Origin: Pseudomonas sp. RIT288 | GTDB lineage: Bacteria; Pseudomonadota; Gammaproteobacteria; Pseudomonadales; Pseudomonadaceae | DNA length: 64,000 nucleotides | Direction: 5' to 3' | Assembly (NCBI RefSeq): GCF_000631985.1 | Contig: NZ_JFYN01000003.1 | Span: forward strand, 1-64,000 | Part shown: positions 1 to 8,558 of the stretch, one piece after another | Layout: each line of letters opens with the position of its first letter | Numbering within the stretch: position 1 is the stretch's first letter | The notes under the pieces: model-generated | Seen by the model: the letters and a program-made list of their open reading frames with translations, nothing else | Database searches by the model: none | What the model was told of the DNA's origin: nothing | Made by a program: the position numbers and the translations under genes

Positions 1-73
1 CGGTAGTTCAGTCGGTTAGAATACCGGCCTGTCACGCCGGGGGTCGCGGGTTCGAGTCCCGTCCGCTGCGCCA
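1..73 (+). tRNA. tRNA-Asp (GTC), 5' end cut by window edge
   Basis: This copy matches the complete tRNA-Asp at 168-244 base for base but lacks its first four bases (gcag), which lie outside the window. The anticodon loop carries GTC and the encoded CCA end is at 71-73. Confidence 0.97.
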
Positions 74-167
74 TATTTTACGAGTCAGACACTGTCTGGT
101 TCGCGATTGAAAAGCACCGAAGCTTTCAGTCAAAACGAGTTACTTGAGCGCAAGCTCAAAGCGATAC

Positions 168-244
168 GCAGCGGTAGTTCAGTCGGTTAGAATACCGGCC
201 TGTCACGCCGGGGGTCGCGGGTTCGAGTCCCGTCCGCTGCGCCA
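168..244 (+). tRNA. tRNA-Asp (GTC)
   Basis: The gene is 77 bases long with an encoded CCA end. The acceptor strands GCAGCGG (168-174) and CCGCTGC (234-240) pair fully. The anticodon loop has GTC, which reads Asp codons GAC and GAT. It is the second of two identical tandem genes separated by 94 bases, probably one transcript ended by the terminator at 320-348. Confidence 0.98.
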
Positions 245-319
245 TATCTGTTTCAAGGATCACTGAACGCCTTGAAACACCGAAAGCAACCGCTGGTTGT
301 TTCGGAATCGATAGCAAAG

Positions 320-348
320 ACCCTGGTCGCAAGACCGGGGTTTTTTGT
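320..348 (+). terminator. Rho-independent terminator of the tRNA-Asp transcript
   Basis: An 8-bp stem (321-328 with 333-340, one T-G pair) closes a GCAA tetraloop and is followed by six T. Confidence 0.85.
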
Positions 349-399
349 GTCTGAAATTTGACCTGCTCTCCCTTCATTACCCAGTCCTGCACAAATCCC

Positions 400-491
400 T
401 GTAGGAGCTGCGGCACGCTGCGATCTTTTGCTCTTGATCGCAGAAACAGGATCAAAAGATCGCAGCCTCGTTTCATTCGACAGCTCCTACA
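400..491. repeat. REPIN-type repeat, family A (GTAGGAGCTGC...)
   Basis: Two inverted REP arms: the left begins TGTAGGAGCTGCGGC and the right ends CAGCTCCTACA. They are joined by the inner palindromic pair GATCTTTTG and CAAAAGATC. The right arm is degenerate (CCTCGTTTCATTCGA instead of CCTGCGG), so this is an aged copy. Related copies are at 33352, 36950, 51149, 51983 and 60933. Confidence 0.85.
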
Positions 492-754
492 TGGAATAGG
501 CGATTGCATGAGCGAGTTTATGGCGGGGGGCAATCGACCTCATGCGGTACCACGTCGCATTGATTTTTTGATTCTTTAGTCAAATTTTTGTAACTGGTTG
601 TTTGCCGGACGCTCAGAAACCTTTAAAGTTAACCTTTCGGTCAGCTTTGCACTGTCAACACGCCCTTTGTTTCGCCAAAAAGGGCTTCTGCAAGACTCGA
701 GATCCCCAGTAGATAACCAGAAGGGCGGACACATAACCGCCCAGAGGATGATCC

Positions 755-3586
755 ATGTCCAACCGTGATATATCCCGGCGCTCGTTCCTCCAGGGCGGGC
801 TGGTGGCGGGTGTGAGCGTCACGCTCACGCCGCTCAGCAGTCAGGCGCTGGCTGCCTTGATGGAAAACAGCGTAACCGTGCCGTCCGAGAAGTGGCTCGG
901 CAACAACGGCAAGGCACGCCAACGTAACGATGCCCTGTCCAAGGTCTGCGGCAGCAAAGTGTTTGCCCGCGACATTCGCTCCAAGGACATGCCGGGCTGG
1001 CCTGAACAGCAAGGCCACGCCATGCTGCTGAAAACCATCAAGGCCGACCGAATCTACGAAGGCTACGACCTGTCGTGGCTCGGCGCCGACTTGCAACCTG
1101 ACCGCATCGTCACCGCGGCCGATCTGGAGAAGGACGGCATCGTCTTCCCGGAAGAACACGCACCGGACCCATTGCTGCCGGAAGGCAAAGTGCCGATGTT
1201 CATCGGTCACCCGGTGGCGATCCTGATCTGGAACGATTTCGAGCGTTTCCGTCAGGCCAAGAACAAACTCAAATTCAATGACAAGGCGATTCGTTACGGT
1301 GCACAAGTGCCGTACTACGAAGGCGACCCCTATGGCAGCTTCCGTTACGTGCGCGTGGGCGGCCCGACCTCGGCCGACGAAGACGAATTCGCCAGCCTGA
1401 AAGACTCGATCCTGTTCCCGATGCTGAAGAACCGGCGCCCGGTGTGGAATTCCCAGCCGAATTTGCACGGCAATCTGACCGAGCGCGGCCTGTTCTACGC
1501 CGACCGCATGAAGAAAGAGATCGACACGCCGCCGGACAACTGGCTGGTGTTCGACGAGCGCTACAAGACCCCGTCGATCGAACCGGCCGCGATGGAACCG
1601 GACAACGGCAACGGCTGGTACGACCCGAAAACCAAGACCCTGCACTTCGTGGTCGCCACTCAGTGCCCGCTGGAAGCCGCGACCGAAACGGCGAAAATGA
1701 TCGCGCCGTCGCGCTTCGGCCTGGCTAACCTGAACATGCACCCGGGTTACACCGTGGGCTACGGTTCCAAAGACCACAACATCTTCGTCTACTACGCGGC
1801 CCTCGCTGCGCTGTATGGCGCCGGTGTGCCGATCCGTCTGGCCAACGACCGCTACGAGCAGTTCCAGAGCGGCATCAAGCGCCACCCGTTCGACATCCGC
1901 TACCAGCTCGCAGTGGACAAGCACGACTACAGCTTCAAGATTTTCCGCGCCGAGATGAGCGTCGACGGTGGCGGTCGCATCAACTACAGCCCGTCGGTGG
2001 CGGCAGTTGGAGCCACGGCAGCGCAGTCGATCTATTACATGCCGCAGAACGATCTGCAGGTCACCGCATACCACTCGCGTGGCGTTGAGGCGGGTTCGAT
2101 GCGCGGTTACGGCACCCTGCAAAGCATGGCCTCGACCGAAATGATGGTCGACGAAATCGCCAACCGCCTTGGTGTTGACGCGATTGATCTGCGTCGCAAG
2201 AACGCCTTGCGTTCGGGGATGAAAAATACCCAGGGCGCGATCCCGGCGGGTGCTCTGCGCCTGCACGAGATTCTCGACAAGGCCTCGGCGCACGAAGTCT
2301 GGAAAAACCGCGACGCGATCAAGAAACAGCGCGAAGCCGCCGACCCGGACAACTGGTACGGCGTGGGTTTTGCCATTTGCCAGAAAGACTTCGGCACTGG
2401 TTCCGAAGCGCCGATGGCCAGCATCGAGTTCACTGCTGAAGGTCGCATCACCCTGCGCCACATCGGTATCGAAATCGGCACCGGCATGTCCACTTCGCAA
2501 GCGCTGGTGGTGGCTGATTTCCTCGGCAGTCCGGCGCACGACGTCAAGACCGGCGAAACCGAATGGAAGGAAATGCAGCTGATCACCAGCGGCAACCCTT
2601 ACATCATGAGCCAGGCCGAACAGGACAACCTGCTGCGCAATCCACGCTGGGTTGGCAAATTGGCCTCGGCTTCGTCCGCGACGAACTCGGCCTACTACTT
2701 CAGTCACGCCACCCGTGAAGCGGCGCGCGTGCTGTTTAACAATGGCTTGTGGCCGGCGGCCATGGAAATCTGGCGTCAGGGCCCTTACGGCGGTCAAGCC
2801 AACCCTTACGTAGTGCGTCGTGAAGATGCGCATTGGGTCGACGGCAAGCTCACCGCCAACGGCATGCAGCCGTTGAGCTTCGAAGAGCTGGCCAGGCGCG
2901 CTCACGAGCGTGGTCTGGTGACCGGCGCCACCGTTCACGCGTTCAACCGCTGGAGCTGGGCCGAGGCCGAATACAGCATCGACGGCGTGCGTGAGCGTCT
3001 GCCGCTCGACGGTCTGGCGGTGAAGTACGGCGATGGCGCGCCGAAGGCGAAGAAAGCGTTGATGAGCACGGCAGGTTTCCACCTGCTGGATCGCCAGAAC
3101 ATCAACTACCCGGTGGTTCAGTTGAACAACGCTGCGGTGACTTACTACAGCCCGGTGGCCACCTTGGTGGAATTGAAGGTCAATAAAGGCTCGGCGGAAG
3201 TCGAAGTGCTCAATCACCATTCGTGGGTCGAGTGCGGTCGGGTGTTGGTCGAAGAACTGGTCAAGGGCCAGCTGGAAGGCGGGATCGCCATGGGCATCGG
3301 TCACGCGCTGATGGAAGAGATGCCGCTGTACGAAGGCGGGCCGGGGGAGGGTGACTGGAACTTCAACCGTTATCGCCTGCCGATGGCCCGTCACGTGGCG
3401 GTGTGGAAGCAGACTGCGGAGATTCTGCCGCCGCTGTCGCCAAGCGATCCGTCCAAAGGCATCGCCGAAGTGGTGATGATCCCGGTGGTCGGTGCCATCG
3501 GTAACGCCGTGGCGCACGCCATCGGTAAACGTGTTCGCGATCTGCCAATCACTGCTGCGCGCATCAAGGAGGCCCTCAATGGCTAA
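755..3586 (+). CDS. Molybdopterin-binding subunit of an exported xanthine dehydrogenase-family (IorB-like) oxidoreductase
   Basis: The 943-residue protein is the large Moco subunit of a hydroxylase or aldehyde oxidoreductase of the isoquinoline 1-oxidoreductase beta type. A twin-arginine signal (S-R-R-S-F-L at residues 7-12, then a hydrophobic stretch to about residue 34) indicates export of the folded holoenzyme to the periplasm. Hydroxylation uses water as oxygen donor. Electrons would pass to the 2Fe-2S subunit (next gene, 8-base overlap) and then to the triheme cytochrome c, replacing the FAD subunit of classical xanthine dehydrogenase. The start is fixed by AGAGG at 743-747. The substrate cannot be read from the sequence; purine, N-heterocycle and aldehyde are all possible. 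A 958-residue antisense ORF over it is a shadow. Confidence 0.93.
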   Translation: MSNRDISRRSFLQGGLVAGVSVTLTPLSSQALAALMENSVTVPSEKWLGNNGKARQRNDALSKVCGSKVFARDIRSKDMPGWPEQQGHAMLLKTIKADRIYEGYDLSWLGADLQPDRIVTAADLEKDGIVFPEEHAPDPLLPEGKVPMFIGHPVAILIWNDFERFRQAKNKLKFNDKAIRYGAQVPYYEGDPYGSFRYVRVGGPTSADEDEFASLKDSILFPMLKNRRPVWNSQPNLHGNLTERGLFYADRMKKEIDTPPDNWLVFDERYKTPSIEPAAMEPDNGNGWYDPKTKTLHFVVATQCPLEAATETAKMIAPSRFGLANLNMHPGYTVGYGSKDHNIFVYYAALAALYGAGVPIRLANDRYEQFQSGIKRHPFDIRYQLAVDKHDYSFKIFRAEMSVDGGGRINYSPSVAAVGATAAQSIYYMPQNDLQVTAYHSRGVEAGSMRGYGTLQSMASTEMMVDEIANRLGVDAIDLRRKNALRSGMKNTQGAIPAGALRLHEILDKASAHEVWKNRDAIKKQREAADPDNWYGVGFAICQKDFGTGSEAPMASIEFTAEGRITLRHIGIEIGTGMSTSQALVVADFLGSPAHDVKTGETEWKEMQLITSGNPYIMSQAEQDNLLRNPRWVGKLASASSATNSAYYFSHATREAARVLFNNGLWPAAMEIWRQGPYGGQANPYVVRREDAHWVDGKLTANGMQPLSFEELARRAHERGLVTGATVHAFNRWSWAEAEYSIDGVRERLPLDGLAVKYGDGAPKAKKALMSTAGFHLLDRQNINYPVVQLNNAAVTYYSPVATLVELKVNKGSAEVEVLNHHSWVECGRVLVEELVKGQLEGGIAMGIGHALMEEMPLYEGGPGEGDWNFNRYRLPMARHVAVWKQTAEILPPLSPSDPSKGIAEVVMIPVVGAIGNAVAHAIGKRVRDLPITAARIKEALNG

Positions 3587-4118
3587 CCGTCCGCTTCAAC
3601 TGACCCTCAATGGTCAATCCGTCGGTCCGGTGGACATCCCTGATGACCTGCCGATGATCGACTACCTGCACGAATACAAGAACCTCACCGGTTCGCGCCT
3701 GGGCTGCGGCCAGGGCATTTGCCATGCCTGCGTGGTGATCGTCGACAATCCGGACGGCACCAGTGAAGAAGTGCGCACCTGCATCACCGGCGCGCATTAC
3801 TTCGAAGGCAAGAAAGTGCGCACCATCGAAAGTCACGCCAAGCGTGATGAGAGCGGTCAGGTCACTGAGCTGAACCCGATCCAGCAGCGTTTCGTCGACG
3901 AATTCGCCTTCCAGTGCAGCTACTGCGCGCCTGGCTTCGTCAACGCCGCGACGGTGCTGGTGGAGAGGCTGCAGCGCCAGCCGATCGTCAAAAGCCAGCT
4001 GGAAAAAGTCATCGAGGACAGCCTCGGCCACCACATCTGCCGTTGCACCGGGTACGTGCGTTACTACAACGCCACCCGCAACGTGCTGACCGATCTCGGC
4101 CTGGTCAAGGAGGGTTAA
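3579..4118 (+). CDS. (2Fe-2S)-binding subunit of molybdenum hydroxylase (IorA-like)
   Basis: This 179-residue protein carries two [2Fe-2S] clusters. The N-terminal ferredoxin-like cluster uses Cys43, Cys48, Cys51 and Cys68, with His at position 49 where many relatives have Gly. The C-terminal helical cluster uses Cys113, Cys116, Cys154 and Cys156 (QCSYCAPG and CRC). It moves electrons from the Moco subunit to the cytochrome. It has no signal peptide of its own, so it presumably rides through the Tat system bound to its partner. The ATG at 3579 is chosen because AAGGAGG at 3566-3572 precedes it; an in-frame upstream start at 3492 lies deep inside the previous gene. Confidence 0.95.
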   Translation: MANRPLQLTLNGQSVGPVDIPDDLPMIDYLHEYKNLTGSRLGCGQGICHACVVIVDNPDGTSEEVRTCITGAHYFEGKKVRTIESHAKRDESGQVTELNPIQQRFVDEFAFQCSYCAPGFVNAATVLVERLQRQPIVKSQLEKVIEDSLGHHICRCTGYVRYYNATRNVLTDLGLVKEG

Positions 4119-4120
4119 GC

Positions 4121-5356
4121 ATGAAGCATCTATTGACCCGCCTGACCCTGGCGGTCGGGCTGGCTGCGCCGGTGTTGTTTGCTCACGCTGATGATCAGGT
4201 CAAGCGCGGCGAATACCTCGCCCGCGCTGCCGACTGCATGGCGTGCCACACTGCGCCCGGTGGCGCGCCGTTTGCTGGCGGACTACCGATCGTCTCGCCG
4301 TTCGGCACGATCTACGGCACCAACATCACCCCGAGCAAAGAGCACGGCATCGGTCTGTACAGCGATGACGAATTCTTCTCTGCGCTGACCGAAGGCAAGC
4401 GTCGCGACGGGGCAAACCTGTATCCGGCGATGCCGTACACCTCGTATCACCTGGTGCCGCGGGAAGACTCGGATGCGATTCATGCATACCTGAAAACCAT
4501 CGAGCCGATCGAGCGTGCCGCGCCGGTCACCAGCCTGAGCTTTCCGTTCAACGTGCGTCCGGGCCTGATCGGCTGGAACCTGCTGTACGGCAAGGCCTTG
4601 AAGCTCGAGTCGGGCGAAGGCAAAAGCGAAGCCTGGAAGCGCGGCCAGTACATGGTCGAGGTGCTCGGTCACTGCGGTGAATGCCACACGCCACGCGGCC
4701 TGCCGGGCGCGATGCAACTGGACAAGCGCCTGACCGGCGGCATCCTCAACGGTTACCTGGCACCGAGCCTGCTCGCCACCGATCTGGCGGCGCGCGGCTG
4801 GAATCAGCAGGACTTGAGCACGTTCCTCAAGCACGGCATGAGCGCTCAGGGCACGATGTTCAACGAGATGTTCCCGGTGTTCCACAACAGCACCCAAGGC
4901 CTGAACGATCAGGATCTGGCGGCGATGGCGACGTTCCTGCTTGGCGACAAGCCGCCAGTGGCAAAAGAGCTGACTGAAGTGTCGCTGGACACACTCAGCC
5001 CGAGCGCCCAGCGCGGCCGTCAGGAATATTTGAACGTCTGCGCCGGTTGCCATGCTGCCGGTGGTGAAGGCAAGCCGCACATCGCCGTGGCCATGCGCGG
5101 CAACACCATGCTGCGTCTGGAAGATCCGCGCAATCTGCTGCGGGTGATCGAGGACGGCATCGGCGAGCAGAAATTCGCCGGGTTCGAACACATGCAGCCA
5201 ATGCCGGGTTTCGCCGACAAACTCAAGCCTGAGCAACTGACCGATCTGCTCAACTACCTGCGTCAAGGCTGGGGTGGCCAGTCGGCAGAGTTGGCGGTGA
5301 GCGACGTGCAGAAACTGCAGGCTGACGCTCCGGCCGTCGAGCACAAGGCGCACTGA
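4121..5356 (+). CDS. Triheme cytochrome c, electron acceptor subunit of the molybdenum hydroxylase
   Basis: This 411-residue secreted cytochrome has a Sec signal peptide (about residues 1-23, ending AHA) and three CxxCH heme sites: Cys39-His43 (CMACH), Cys185-His189 (CGECH) and Cys307-His311 (CAGCH). It resembles the cytochrome subunits of periplasmic alcohol and aldehyde dehydrogenases, which hand electrons to ubiquinone or a terminal oxidase. It starts two bases after the stop of the 2Fe-2S subunit, with AAGGAGG upstream, so it belongs to the same operon. A longer in-frame start at 3914 is rejected because it lies inside the preceding gene and would bury the signal peptide. Confidence 0.95.
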   Translation: MKHLLTRLTLAVGLAAPVLFAHADDQVKRGEYLARAADCMACHTAPGGAPFAGGLPIVSPFGTIYGTNITPSKEHGIGLYSDDEFFSALTEGKRRDGANLYPAMPYTSYHLVPREDSDAIHAYLKTIEPIERAAPVTSLSFPFNVRPGLIGWNLLYGKALKLESGEGKSEAWKRGQYMVEVLGHCGECHTPRGLPGAMQLDKRLTGGILNGYLAPSLLATDLAARGWNQQDLSTFLKHGMSAQGTMFNEMFPVFHNSTQGLNDQDLAAMATFLLGDKPPVAKELTEVSLDTLSPSAQRGRQEYLNVCAGCHAAGGEGKPHIAVAMRGNTMLRLEDPRNLLRVIEDGIGEQKFAGFEHMQPMPGFADKLKPEQLTDLLNYLRQGWGGQSAELAVSDVQKLQADAPAVEHKAH

Positions 5357-5357
5357 C

Positions 5358-6329
5358 ATGCAGCATCTCGATCTGCAGGTTGTGCGGCGGGCACTGGAGT
5401 GGTCGGTAGCGGGACAGCGCATCTGGCTCTGCACGGTGCTGACCACTTACGGCTCGGCGCCGCGTGCGCCGGGTTCGCTGCTGGCGGTGAACGATAACGG
5501 CCAGTGGATCGGGTCGCTGTCTGGCGGCTGTGTCGAGGAAGATTTCCTTGAGCGCGTCGCTGAGGGCGCGTTTCTCGATGCGGTCAACGTGGTGCGTTAC
5601 GGCGAAGGCGATGATCCGCGCTCGCGGGTCAGCCTGCCCTGTGGCGGCATTCTCGACGTGCTGGTAGAGAAATTTGACGCCGATTGCGAGGTGCAGGCGC
5701 ATCTGCGTGAGCTCGAGTCAGCGTTGCTCGGTCAGCGCCGTTTGATTCGCGAGGTCGACCTGGCCAGCGGTGCGCGTGCGCTGTTTGCTGATCGCGAGCA
5801 GGGTGCGCGCATCGAGCGTGAGATCGACCGGGTGCGGATTCGCATTGGCGCCGCCCAGCGCTTGCTGCTGGCGGGTTACTCCAGCGTGGCGCAGGCCTGT
5901 GCCGAGTTCGCGGTGGGTCTCGGCTTCGAAGTGATTCTCTGCGATCCACGTGATGAAGTGCTCGAAGGTGTGGTGCTGAATGGCGTGGAGATTCGTCGAC
6001 AGTTGCCGTCAGTGTTCATCGCCGACGGCGGTTGTCATCGCGATACCGCGGTGGTGGCGCTGACCCATGATCCGCGCATCGACGATCTGGCGATGATGGA
6101 AGCGGTGCGCACCGAGGCGTTTTACATCGGCGTCATGGGCTCGCAGCAGACTTCGCAGAAACGCTTCGAACGCTTGCGCAGGATTGGTGGGCTGGGGGAG
6201 GTTGAGCTGGCGCGGATTCATGCGCCGATCGGTCTTAACCTGGGCAGCAAGACACCGGCGGAGATTGCTTTGGCGGTGCTGGCGGATATCTTGCGGATTC
6301 GAGGCGGGATTGCTCGGGATCGGCTCTGA
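5358..6329 (+). CDS. XdhC/CoxI-family molybdoenzyme maturation protein
   Basis: The 323-residue protein has the two-part XdhC layout. The N-terminal XdhC/CoxI domain contains GSAPRAPGSLLAV near residue 32 and a conserved SGGCVEE. A C-terminal Rossmann-like domain follows, with LLLAGYSSVAQA near residue 172 and GVMGS near residue 258. XdhC proteins bind sulfurated molybdenum cofactor and insert it into hydroxylases. The gene starts one base after the cytochrome stop and is the last gene of the four-gene operon, fitting a dedicated maturation factor for this enzyme. Confidence 0.92.
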   Translation: MQHLDLQVVRRALEWSVAGQRIWLCTVLTTYGSAPRAPGSLLAVNDNGQWIGSLSGGCVEEDFLERVAEGAFLDAVNVVRYGEGDDPRSRVSLPCGGILDVLVEKFDADCEVQAHLRELESALLGQRRLIREVDLASGARALFADREQGARIEREIDRVRIRIGAAQRLLLAGYSSVAQACAEFAVGLGFEVILCDPRDEVLEGVVLNGVEIRRQLPSVFIADGGCHRDTAVVALTHDPRIDDLAMMEAVRTEAFYIGVMGSQQTSQKRFERLRRIGGLGEVELARIHAPIGLNLGSKTPAEIALAVLADILRIRGGIARDRL

Positions 6330-6349
6330 TCTGGATTCTGCAAATATTT

Positions 6350-6450
6350 GTGGCGAGGGAGCTTGCTCCCGCTGGACTGCGCAGCAGGCCTTCTTTCTAG
6401 ATAAAAGAGGGGCCGCTGCGCGACCCGGCGGGAGCAAGCTCCCTCGCCAC
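6350..6450. repeat. REPIN-type repeat, family B (GTGGCGAGGGAGCTTGCTCCC)
   Basis: Two complete inverted arms, GTGGCGAGGGAGCTTGCTCCCG at the left and its complement at the right end, are joined by a core of about 55 bases. It lies between two convergent genes and may act as a shared transcript end. Confidence 0.9.
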
Positions 6451-6476
6451 AGTTGTGTGTCAGTCAAGAAAACTGA

Positions 6477-7760
6477 TCAGAAACCCAGTTTGTCACGCAA
6501 CCCGTAATACCACGCACCCAACGCCGCAAAGGGCGTGCGCAGCAACTGCCCGCCCGGGAACGGATAGTGCGGCAGATCGGCAAACGCATCAAAACGCTCA
6601 GCCTGACCACGCAATGCCTCGGCCAGCACTTTGCCGGCCAGATGCGTGTAGGTGACGCCGTGGCCGCTGCAGCCTTGCGAGTAATAAATGTTGTCGCCCA
6701 AGCGCCCAACCTGCGGCAGGCGCGACAGGGTCAGCAGGAAATTGCCGGTCCAGGCGTAGTCGATCTTCACGTCTTTGAGTTGCGGGAAAGCCTTGAGCAT
6801 TTTCGGGCGGATGATCGCTTCGATGTTCGCCGGATCCCGCGCACCGTAAACCACGCCGCCACCGAAGATCAGGCGCTTGTCGCCGGTCAGTCGGTAGTAG
6901 TCGAGCAGGTAGTTGCAGTCTTCGACGCAGTAATCCTGCGGCAACAGAGTTTTCGCCAGCTCATCGCCCAACGGTTCGGTGGTGATCACCTGAGTGCCGC
7001 ACGGCATCGATTTGGCTGCCAGTTCCGGCACCAGATTACCGAGGTAGGCGTTGCCGGCGACGATGATGAACTTGGCCCTGACCTTACCTTGCGGCGTGTG
7101 CACCACCGGGTTGGCACCGCGCTCGATGCGCACGGCTGGCGATTGCTCGTAGAGGGTGCCGCCGAGGGACTTGACCGCGGCGGCTTCACCGAGCGCCAGG
7201 TTCAGCGGATGAATGTGGCCGCCGCTCATGTCGAGCATGCCGCCGACGTATTGATCGCAGGCCACCACTTCGCGAATGCGGCGCTGATCGAGCAGCTCCA
7301 GTTGTGTGTGGCCGAAGCGCTCCCACAGGCGCTTCTGCGATTCCAGGTGACCCATCTGCTTGGCAGAGAGGGCGGCGAACACGCCGCCGTCCTTCAGGTC
7401 GCACTGGATGTTGTACTTGGCCACGCGCTCACGAATGATCCGGCCGCCTTCGAAGGCCATTTGCCCGAGCAGTTGTGCCTGCTTCGGGCCAACGGTGCGC
7501 TCAATGACGTCGATGTCGCGACTGTAGCTATTGACGATCTGCCCGCCATTACGCCCCGAGGCACCGAAGCCGACCTTGGCCGCTTCCAGTACCGTCACGC
7601 GAAAACCGTTCTCCAACAGAAACAATGCCGAGGACAGCCCGGTGTACCCGGCGCCGATCACACAGACATCTGTCTCCACATCATCCTGCAAGACCGGACG
7701 TGGCGGTACGGCATTGGCCGACGCAGCGTAATAAGACTCTGGGTAAGGGGTGTTCGCCAT
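6477..7760 (-). CDS. FAD-dependent amine oxidoreductase, gamma-glutamylputrescine oxidase (PuuB/PauB) type
   Basis: The 427-residue protein is a DAO-fold flavoenzyme. The dinucleotide-binding motif VIGAGYTGLSS lies near residue 34, followed by GFGASGRNGGQIVNSYSRD, the region that anchors FAD in this family. The C-terminal part has GCSGHGVTYTHLAGKV, which closes the FAD site. Relatives oxidise gamma-glutamylputrescine or other N-substituted amines, releasing an aldehyde, ammonia and peroxide. No polyamine catabolism genes lie next to it here, so the exact substrate is inferred only from family resemblance. It is monocistronic and convergent with the Mo-enzyme operon. Confidence 0.85.
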   Translation of the reverse strand: MANTPYPESYYAASANAVPPRPVLQDDVETDVCVIGAGYTGLSSALFLLENGFRVTVLEAAKVGFGASGRNGGQIVNSYSRDIDVIERTVGPKQAQLLGQMAFEGGRIIRERVAKYNIQCDLKDGGVFAALSAKQMGHLESQKRLWERFGHTQLELLDQRRIREVVACDQYVGGMLDMSGGHIHPLNLALGEAAAVKSLGGTLYEQSPAVRIERGANPVVHTPQGKVRAKFIIVAGNAYLGNLVPELAAKSMPCGTQVITTEPLGDELAKTLLPQDYCVEDCNYLLDYYRLTGDKRLIFGGGVVYGARDPANIEAIIRPKMLKAFPQLKDVKIDYAWTGNFLLTLSRLPQVGRLGDNIYYSQGCSGHGVTYTHLAGKVLAEALRGQAERFDAFADLPHYPFPGGQLLRTPFAALGAWYYGLRDKLGF

Positions 7761-7903
7761 CCTGCCGCCTCTGTTTAATATATTTTACGAGTGCGCCGAT
7801 CCTACCCGAGTTGAAAAACCTCCGCCAGCCACCGGAAAAATCTTCTTCCCCGACCCGAAATTAAATATTTTGCATATTCATAGGGTTAGGTGAAAAAAAG
7901 GTG

Positions 7904-7931
7904 TTGACACCCCTCCGGAATTCCGTAGAAT
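7904..7931 (+). promoter_or_regulatory. Sigma-70 promoter of tRNA-Val
   Basis: A perfect -35 TTGACA (7904-7909), a 16-bp spacer and -10 TAGAAT (7926-7931) are followed by a GC-rich discriminator typical of stable RNA genes. The mature tRNA starts 14 bases later. Confidence 0.85.
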
Positions 7932-7944
7932 GCCGCCTCACAGC

Positions 7945-8021
7945 AGGCACGTAGCTCAGTTGGTTAGAGCACCACCTTGACATGGTGGGGGTCGTTGGTT
8001 CGAGTCCAATCGCGCCTACCA
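7945..8021 (+). tRNA. tRNA-Val (GAC)
   Basis: This 77-base gene has GAC in the anticodon loop and an encoded CCA end (8019-8021). The acceptor strands are AGGCACG (7945-7951) and CGCGCCT (8011-8017). All pairs form except position 5 with 68, which is A opposite C. Confidence 0.97.
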
Positions 8022-8050
8022 AACAAAATCCGCTCTGCTGGGCGGTCTGG

Positions 8051-8082
8051 AAGGGCCCACCGAAAGGTGGGCCCTTTTTTGT
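8051..8082 (+). terminator. Terminator of tRNA-Val
   Basis: An 11-bp stem (8051-8061 with 8066-8076) with a GAAA loop is followed by a T tract. Confidence 0.9.
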
Positions 8083-8558
8083 TGTCGATTTGCAAAGCCC
8101 CCTCAGAACGCCAGTTCGGCGCTTACCTCAACAACACCCGCTCCAGATGTTCCGCTCGACACCTTCACCTCTGTCGTTACCTCTGTGCTTAGCGTGTTTC
8201 GAAATAACACGATCTACTGATATGGCTTTTTGTGTTTTTTTTGATCCGTCGAAAAAGTGTGGATATTGAACGGGTTACCGGCGTTTTTAACTGACCGGTT
8301 ATCAAAAAAATGTTGTTGCTGTCCGTGAAGTTCAGTAACATTCGTCCCGCGTTCACCACCACGGTTTATGCATTTTTAAATCCCAAGCTTCCATCAGCTG
8401 CTTGGGATTTTTTTTGCCTGCGATTTGGCGGATTCCCCGCTCTTTCCCCTTGCTTCCTGCGCGAAGCTTTCCAGCCCCACTGCTATGCGTGGGCGAAACC
8501 GGTTTTTTTCGACTACTACTGACTGGCGTTTTCAGGGCTTTCTCAAAGGAGTTCGTCA
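8083..8558. other. Intergenic region, possible small RNA locus
   Basis: This stretch of 476 bases has no supported ORF. It is unusually AT-rich in its middle (8220-8310) and contains a strong rightward terminator at 8380-8416 that does not belong to any annotated gene, suggesting a short non-coding transcript. A second small hairpin lies near 8479-8498. The last 30 bases hold the ribosome binding site of the next gene. Confidence 0.4.
8380..8416 (+). terminator. Orphan Rho-independent terminator
   Basis: A 9-bp stem ATCCCAAGC (8380-8388) pairs with GCTTGGGAT (8400-8408) and runs into a tract of eight or more T. No gene ends just upstream; tRNA-Val already has its own terminator. Confidence 0.7.

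Larger units (their letters stand above)
245..754. other. Intergenic region without a gene
   Basis: This 510-base stretch holds the tRNA terminator (320-348) and one REPIN-type repeat (400-491). No convincing ORF was found. The last 100 bases upstream of 755 should carry the promoter of the molybdenum hydroxylase operon, but no clear -35/-10 pair was recognised. Confidence 0.6.

Noticed and set aside
641..3517. 958-codon minus-strand frame over the Moco subunit gene.
   Set aside because: Antisense shadow of a strongly recognisable molybdopterin subunit.
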